Assembly: GCA_035610835.1 (NCBI GenBank)
Contig: CM069444.1
Coordinates: 4,949,172-5,013,171, forward strand
DNA: 64,000 nt
Origin: Ophiura sarsii
Taxonomy: Eukaryota; Echinodermata; Ophiuroidea; Amphilepidida; Ophiuridae
Direction: 5' to 3'
The notes beneath the pieces were generated by a model. It was given only the letters and a program-made list of their open reading frames with translations, searched no databases and had not been told where the DNA came from. Below are positions 56,991 to 64,000 of the stretch, one piece after another; position 1 is the stretch's first letter; each line of letters begins with the position of its first letter. A program made the translations under genes and the position numbers.

Positions 56991-59669
56991 TTAAAATTCT
57001 TTTGCACTTGCACAGTCAGTGTGCTAAATTCTGATTGTTTAAACGGGCGTTTCGTTAATACAGTTGAATTAATTAAGTATAATATTAATACTGATACACT
57101 ATCACAGCTAATCCGTAATGCATTTATATATTATGATCAGGGATTCTATAATGTTGGTATAACAGATCTCTATACTGCGCATGCCTAAATAACAGATCCT
57201 ATCAGCATGATTAGTATGCTCCCATCCCAACCAGTCAACGTTACATCATGGTTTACGTGAAAGGTCCGTCAGAAACAGACAACGACGCTATAATGCCTAC
57301 AATGGAAAGTGACAACAATAATTAAATTGTGATCAAATCAATCGTGAATTATTCATATTTCAGGGTCATGAAACCCGTCAATTATCATAATTTTCGAAAC
57401 CACGTACATTTTTTTTTTTTTTGGGGGGGGGGGGTAATTCCGTGTACTTTTTAAATTAAGTTTATGCCTAAGCAAAAGACCAAAGTCACCCCGACATTCT
57501 AATTACAGCGCCATCTACCAGTATGTTCTCCAATAATTTAGATGGCTGTCAATACCACTAAGTCCACCATTGCACATTGTACAAATCCCCCAAATCAAGG
57601 AAAATATCATACAATAAGATCCACTACTAGATGACAGCTATCGTACCTACAGACTACATCCATCCGACATAGCTTTGTTTTAAAAGACTTAGCCAAATTG
57701 AATCTAATTTTAGAGATGTTTTGTAGATTTCAAGATATAACATTGATTATTGATTTAACCCCCCTGGAATGTCAGTCTGAACCTTATGATCGTAAAGTGA
57801 CCGACTTTTATGTTCTAAAAAGCGTAACCTTAAATTCAATGTTGTTAGCGAGACGACTGATAAAATGTTTAAAACTATATTTGCAACTTTGAAAATTAGA
57901 ACTACCATTAAGGGGAGAATTAACAAATGTGATTTCAGAAAAAAGGATTGAAGGACGGAATCTATCTTTTTACATCATTATATTATTATAATTGAATTTT
58001 AATATTCTCTATTAAAATGGATTTATACACATGGTGTTTCACAGTTTCGTATTATAAAACCACACGTGTTATGTACCCAATATGGCCAAGCGTGCCATTG
58101 CAAATCATGGACGCTCATTCAATATGGAGTTATTCAGAAGGGATTTGAAAGTCTAGACAACGAATGTATCATGTGTCACAAACTCTTTGAATGTGCAACT
58201 AGACATTGTTTATATTATGACAACATGAATGTGTTTGAAAATACGGCACTGTATGATTATAATGACAACACCGATACACAAAAGAAACAAAACCGACGCA
58301 GATGAATTTAGATGAAGACGAGAAAGCGCTCTAAAAATGAGAGAGGTCAACAATTGCAAAGATACAGGAATTTGCTAATGATGTGAGTTAACCTATATTT
58401 TTAATGCTAAATGGACTTCGGCACCAGTCAATGACGCAACTGATAATTTTAAGAAAATAATGATAAATCACCTATAAATTAATGACTGAGTCATGATGCT
58501 TTAGACCATTAATCAACTATGAGACTCGAATGAAAAACATTGGACCTAGATGTATGATTACCTCGCTCGGGTGAGTTTCCGCTGAAACAAGTTGGAAATG
58601 TTCTTTTAAATCGCCTATACATCGTATAATTCGTGAAATGTTTATAGTGTGTTTCACATCAATGGAAAGCTGATATGTTTATCCTTCCAATGATCAAGAT
58701 CACTTGATTCAGAGCTTAGCAACTTACTTGAGATCATTGTGTGATCGCTATCTGAATGTACCTCATCATCCCTATATTGTGCTTAAAAGTCAACAGCGCA
58801 TCAGTCTACGTATTTGTCAATGTAACAATTGTTAAACTGAACAGACGACAGCGATGTCCCTTTGAGCGCAAACCAGTTGTGAATTTGGCAAATTTTGATT
58901 TGGACCTTCAAACATTCTCAAGCAAGCGACTGAGTTCTGAATCAAGTGACTTCTATAAATGTGATATTGTTGGAAAGAGGAACACATCCGCTTTCCATTG
59001 ATATGTAACCTAATATTGATATATCAAGAAATACTTGATTTTTTGACTGGGTTACAAAGATGCTGATATATTTCCAGTCTTGAAACTTTGGTTTGAGTCA
59101 TAACATGTTTAGTTCTTACACGATTTGAAAATGAGGTGAAGCACATTTAGGTTTTGTATATTTTAAGTATATTTACCCGTATACGTTTCACTTATTCTTG
59201 ACAATACGTGTTCCATATATCCTCCTCATTTACGACCGTCATTTGTCCATGTGAACTTTCTATGTTTGAGTGTCTCGAAGATATTATCCCTCATTCATTA
59301 ATTGACAAAGAACATAGTGGCTTCCTGTACCTAATTTGACCAAATGAAACAACTGACTGATATTGTGTTACAATTAAAATGGCATGGCATGTAGAGTACA
59401 AGCGTAGCAATGGTGGAGACGAGTTTTCGGTTATCAGTTTCAAGATAATGTTTTGTAAATGAAACAGCATGAACCAAAATAGTTTTTAAAATATTTAATA
59501 AGGTATAACCCTGAAACCTCAATGTGGGGCGTGTCACATACTCAAATTGATATGGACAGAATCCTAAAATATGTCTGACTATCTTTTATATAGTATGTGA
59601 AAGTAATATTATTATTTTTGATTATGTAAAAGTACTCATATACATACGAGGATGTCACAAATTCAATTT
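56991..59669. other. nothing recognised; T13/G12 run
   Basis: A T-run directly followed by a 12-base G-run lies at about 57410-57434. ORFs at 57698-57892, 58066-58305 and 58756-59001 were read and show no known domain or splice borders. Confidence 0.35.
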
Positions 59670-59701
59670 TCATAATCATGCAATGCTTGAATCCGACAAT
59701 T

Positions 59702-60830
59702 TACTTTGGGGCATCAATGGTCAAAAATATCCACACTATTGTTTTCCCTTTCCCGAACATGGATGCCCAACAATGTGCAAACCAACCGCTAGTTTGTGAT
59801 ATTCCTGAACAGGTATACTCAACAATGTGCAAACCAGCCGTTAGCGTGAATTTTTCTGAACATGGATACCCAACAATGTGCGAACCAGCCGCTTATGTTG
59901 ATATTCCTGAACATGTATACTTTGGGGCATCAATGGTCAAACATATCCACACTAGTGTTTTCCCTTTCCCGAACATGGATGCCCAACAATGTGCAAACCA
60001 GCCGCTAGTTTGTGATATTCCTGAACATGTATACCCAACAATGAGCAAACCAGTCGCTAGTGTTGATTTTTCTGAACATGTATACCCAACAATGTGAAAA
60101 CCAGCCACTAGTGTTAATTTTCCTGAACATGGACTCCTTACAACGTGCAAACCAGCTACTAGTGTTGATTTTCCTGAACACTGACGTCAAATAATGTGCA
60201 ACCCATCCTCTAGTGTTGATTTTCCTGAACAAGGACGCCTTACAACGTGCAAACCAGCCTCTAGTGTTGATTCTCCTGCACAAGGACGCCCTACAAAGTG
60301 CAAAACAGCCAATAGTGTTGATTTTCCTGAACACTGATGTCCAATAATGTGCAAACCAATCCACTAGTGTTGATTTTCCTGAACATGGACGCCCTACAAA
60401 GTGCAAATCAGACACTAGTGTTGATTTTCCTGAACATGGATTCCCTACAAAGTGAAAACCAGCCACTAGTGTTGATTTTCCTGAACAAGGACGCCCTACA
60501 AAGTGCAAACCAGCCACTAGTGTTGATTTTCCTGAACACTGATGTCAAATAATGTGCAAAGTGCAAACCATCCGCTAGTGTTGATTTTCCTGAACATGGA
60601 CTCCCTACAACGTGCAAACCAGCCAATAGTGTTGATTTTCCTGAACATATATATCCAACAATGTGAAAACCAGCCACCGGTGTTGATTTTCCTGAACATG
60701 GACGTCCTACAATGTGCAAACCAGCCACTAGTGTTGATTTTCCTGAACATGTATACCCAAAAATATGAAAACCGCCCACTAGTGTTGATTTTCCTGAACA
60801 TGTACGTCCTACATTTTGCAATGGTGAACA
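59702..60830. repeat. 51-bp minisatellite, about 21 units
   Basis: Units of the type CCAGCCACTAGTGTTGATTT + TCCTGAACATGGACGCCCTA + CAAAGTGCAAA, usually 51 bp (17 codons). The first ~380 bp are more diverged and contain a second-order duplication (ACTTTGGGGCATCAATGGTC at 59702 and 59929). Because the unit length is a multiple of three and has few stops, overlapping ORFs run through it on both strands. I do not consider them genes. Confidence 0.9.
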
Positions 60831-60833
60831 CAT

Positions 60834-61868
60834 GCGATATGCGATATCAGTTGCTGTATCTTGGGTGATGCGTCCAGGAAATGCTATTTAGTCGAAACCA
60901 AACATTCCCATTGTGTCGTCAAAAATGTGACTTAATTTGATCTTCCCCTACGATCTACAAAACATTTAATTGAATTCTTATTCGAATAAATAGTTCTCGT
61001 GTTCAAAAAAGGTTATTGATAATTCGAGTTAATGGACATATTTTTGCGCATACTTACAACTCAAAACAAAGGATATATTAAGTAGTATGTGGGGTGATAT
61101 ACGTTGATAGTACAATTAGGTTCATAACCATGAGAGACATTTCGCAAATTATATCGACATGCTTGTATGTGTATAATTATGACAACGTAGCCTAATTATA
61201 ATTGTGGTGTGATTTCCAGAAACAAGATCTCATTTATATAAAAAGTACAAACTGGCACTATCACCTTATACTACGTTTCTACATCTCTATTACAACCGAA
61301 ATAGATATCATAAGCATACTCTGGAGACACTAAAAGGAATATTTGAAATTATTGACTGGCTTGGTGGTAGCTATACTAAATAGGCAGGGTCATTCTCAGC
61401 AATATTGCAGAAACTAGCATGACTCTTCCTTGGTTAATGATGTCTTATCAGTATTTATCAGATGAGATATATGAGTGACAGTGTATCGAGCAATGCGTCC
61501 AGGAGACGCCATACAGCTTATAATAAACATGTTCATTGTATTACATACTATTTATAGCTGGCTTGCTAAACCTAAATTTCAGTGCAAGAGTTCTTGACAA
61601 GACGCCAATAATGTTAGCTAATTAAAAATCAATAAACGACTAGCTAACATTATATTTTATGTTAGGTACTAGTATATCGGACTATTGCATTATTTCAATT
61701 CACATATATTTTTGGGAGATTTAGTTATTATATTGAACCGAAACATGTTGGCGAACAAATTTGACCCAACGCGAATACATAAGGCACAATGACTAATAAT
61801 GCGTTGGTATATATATATATATATAATGTATAAGTAAGGGGACATAGGCAATGTTATATCCCATTCCT
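60834..61868. other. nothing recognised
   Basis: GATGCGTCCAGGAAATGC near 60866 recurs as AATGCGTCCAGGAGACGC near 61493, a weak dispersed similarity. No gene. Confidence 0.35.
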
Positions 61869-61968
61869 NNNNNNNNNNNNNNNNNNNNNNNNNNNNNNNN
61901 NNNNNNNNNNNNNNNNNNNNNNNNNNNNNNNNNNNNNNNNNNNNNNNNNNNNNNNNNNNNNNNNNNNN
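61869..61968. other. assembly gap, 100 N
   Basis: Exactly 100 unknown bases, the usual placeholder for a gap of unknown size. It follows a TA microsatellite (61806-61824). Confidence 0.98.
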
Positions 61969-62138
61969 CGTCCATAATCAATAACATTATCTCTAAAAAC
62001 ATGAAATGCTGAATTTGTACCTTACAACTAGAATAAATAACCCGAAGCTCTATTTACATACCGACCACTTATCTTTCGTTATATTTAAACAAGCGGTAAT
62101 ATGCTACTCGATAAATAATCCTTTGCTACTCGCAACTG

Positions 62139-62219
62139 TACGCGATAAAAATCTCATCGGGGGCCTGATAAAAAACTCATCGGGGCCCGGAACATTCTCG
62201 CAATTTTTATCGCGTACAA
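62139..62219. repeat. hairpin with TACGCGATAAAAAT arms
   Basis: TGTACGCGATAAAAAT is matched in inverse by ATTTTTATCGCGTACA about 45 bp later. Between them CTCATCGGGG occurs twice. It may be the end of a small foldback element. Confidence 0.6.
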
Positions 62220-62652
62220 ATGGAACTGCTCCCTAAGTTACTACTCGATCTATCCAGTGCTTTTTGGTTAGCCATTTTAAGTGTCTTTATTTTCAATTAA
62301 AAAGAAGGTATCTTCTTTCTTTTGGTGTTTCTTTATTTAAAATTAAAAATAAAATGATATTTTCATGGATGAAATTGATTACAAAAAGCCAAAAACTAAC
62401 AAAACTGGAGTCGTTGAGTTAAAACCTACTTGTACAGAATCTTGAAAAGTGCCACTTTTTCGAGAGAAAAAAATCATTGGGAAAAAGTTACTGTGTTGTT
62501 TGAGAAGTAAATATGATATTGAAAAGGTGAACATTTCTGTGGATAGCCGAGCATTTTTCCCGTTTCAGAAGTGTTTTAAACTGGAGTCAATTGGGTAACT
62601 TAGTTGCCCAATTTTGTCTCCGTCAGCAGCTGAAATCTTGATAAGTGGGGGT

Positions 62653-62684
<32 letters not shown>

Positions 62685-62830
62685 GAGGGGGGGTAGGAGT
62701 GACGTTGTCCTAAAAATCGGCAGAAAAAAACCTCATGGTCAAAATCAGAAATGTACCGACGGAGGCTCGTGTGTACCGACGGGGTTATTTCAGGCCACCG
62801 GGCCCCCTCTGGGTACGCCACTGCCTGTAT
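62653..62830 (-). repeat. poly-G tract and transposon-end-like sequence
   Basis: A 31-base G-run (62653-62683). On the minus strand the block near 62795-62828 reads TACAGGCAGTGGCGTACCCA, a sequence style common at ends of invertebrate DNA elements. The opposite end was not found, so the element's limits are open. Confidence 0.45.
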
Positions 62831-63043
62831 GAGACGATTTAGGGGCCCTATACCTATTTGCAAGATCCAGGTAGGTCCGAGGTGTTTAAGTAAACACAAG
62901 AATATCTGGTGGGTATCGTTCGTTTATTAGGAACGCCGATTTGATTATAATTTATTATGTCCATTACGTTCCAGCTCCCTGTATATTTTGCGATATATTT
63001 TTAGTCAGGTTGACAGGCCATGGAGCTACATGTCGGGATCTTG

Positions 63044-63550
63044 AATAGCTAAAAGGCAGTCTACAGTCTTGCCACATGTCTTGCCACATATTGACTTTCA
63101 CCTCCATTGGGCTAATTTTTAAAAACTTGAATCTGCTCTGGGGTTACTATGTCGTGATATTTCTCTTTTGATTTTACATAATCTGATAAAGCGCTAGTTT
63201 TTTAAACAAATTGAAGTTTCAAAGTTTGAATTTCTTAACACAAATTTCAAAAGTCACACTTTGGGCTCGTAGTAACACCGAAGAATTCGGAGACCCAATT
63301 ACCATTGACCACATGCCGAGTGACCTTGTGTATGGCAAAAAGCAGTCGTCTTTAGTCTTGCCACAGGTCTTGCCACATGTTAAAACTAAAATCTGCTCTA
63401 GGGATACTATATTGTGATTTTGTTTTAAATTTGAACTTTTAATTTGACAAAATCTGAAAAATCACTAGTTTTTACCCGAGTTTTTATAAGAAACACTTTG
63501 AAGTTTAATGTTTTCAAATGTCACACTTTGGGCTTCTAGTTCCACCCATC
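63044..63550 (+). repeat. tandem duplication, ~290-bp unit
   Basis: Two diverged copies share GTCTTGCCACATGTCTTGCC (63070) / GTCTTGCCACAGGTCTTGCC (63356), then AATCTGCTCT, AATCTGA.AAA..CTAGTTTTT and GTCACACTTTGGGCT (63254 and 63521). Non-coding. Confidence 0.75.
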
Positions 63551-64000
63551 AAATTATCCAAGGAATGATACGGACCAACAACAATAAACAGGTGGTGTGA
63601 AATAAATCAGTGAAATGGTGTAGGAGGGGGAAGATTTATTACCCTGGAAAAGCTTGAAAAGCGTGGTTAGGATGGTCTCAAACTTTTAAGGGGATAGTAT
63701 CGTAATGCGATTCTCACTTAAAATAATTGTTAATTGTAATCCAGTGTTGATTCGACAACGTAAAATAAGTGTTCAATGGATATTTCGTACATGTGACCTA
63801 TTTTACACTGACACGCTTGTACATACCATCGTAAAATACTGATATTTTAAACCGCTTTTATTTTTATTGCATGAAGTACTCGCTGTATCTGGTACCCTAA
63901 ACATGCTAAATATGCTATATAAATGAACGTTTCATTTTTAGTGTGTTTCTGATTTCACAATTGACCATTGGTTGGTGTGATCCATCTATTTTAGATTTGA
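63551..64000. other. nothing recognised
   Basis: AT-rich sequence to the window edge without ORF or repeat. Confidence 0.35.

Noticed and set aside
59702..60830. CRISPR-like array
   Set aside because: The units are contiguous, with no unique spacers, and the sequence is animal nuclear DNA; it is a minisatellite.
60005..60833. ORFs with repeated CSGKSTLV, resembling P-loop ATP-binding motifs
   Set aside because: They come from the 51-bp minisatellite. The GKST string repeats every 17 residues without any surrounding nucleotide-binding fold.
62600..62899. ORF with a polyproline stretch on the minus strand
   Set aside because: The polyproline is the complement of the 31-base G-run.

Overview
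The window reads as non-coding-rich nuclear DNA of an invertebrate animal, probably marine. It is AT-rich, has spliced exons with GT...AG borders, and carries four kinds of retroelement often found together in such genomes: an L1/Tx1-like LINE, a LINE with a restriction-like endonuclease (RLE), a CR1/L2-like LINE and a Penelope-like element. Many short DNA elements are also present. I cannot place the species; a mollusc or another spiralian, or an invertebrate deuterostome, would all fit. No prokaryotic operons, rRNA genes or CRISPR arrays are visible.

Host gene. On the minus strand, three small exons (23736-23955, 10784-10882, 2553-2638) splice in matching phase (1, then 1). They encode the extracellular hormone-receptor domain of a class B (secretin-family) G-protein-coupled receptor with all six conserved cysteines. 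The introns are about 12.9 and 8.1 kb. The signal peptide should lie at higher coordinates, and the seven-helix part is not found and probably lies beyond the left edge. Most of 1-24 kb is therefore intron of this gene, filled with repeats.

Region by region. 0-10 kb: a piggyBac-like short element, a composite inverted repeat, a 334-bp duplication beside exon 3, a 514-bp foldback element at 4 kb, and two TA-flanked long-inverted-repeat elements nested in each other and in a third element (6.8-9 kb). 10-24 kb (first intron): MITEs, an intronic hairpin, a GGCCGCC tandem repeat, a ~0.75-kb tandem array (16.3-18.4 kb), and a CR1/L2-like LINE 3' end followed by an RLE LINE with two frameshifts (19.2-23.4 kb). 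24-42 kb: a cluster of CAGTATCG palindromes, a degenerate repeat family (26.4-30 kb), more MITEs, a TTCCGAAAG-rich cluster, a Penelope-like GIY-YIG fragment with an inverted partial copy, a tRNA-like module, and a 1.1-kb TA-flanked element built of 22-bp palindromic repeats.

42.5-51.9 kb is a three-layer nest whose boundaries can be read: a MITE is split by a DNA element with GGCC-type terminal inverted repeats (ATAT target duplication) that holds three ~760-bp tandem units, and the third unit is split by a full-length 6.48-kb L1/Tx1-like LINE (13-bp target duplication, A11 tail, intact 1239-residue ORF2). 52-64 kb: sparse repeats, a tRNA pseudogene, a 51-bp minisatellite (59.7-60.8 kb), a 100-N assembly gap (61869-61968) and a ~290-bp duplication near the right end.

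Only the LINE ORF2 is a long intact protein. The receptor exons are the only host coding sequence I can support. I found no clearly new multi-gene system. The observations most worth checking are the nested young LINE with its unusual target and 3' UTR, the palindromic TA-flanked elements, and the receptor gene.
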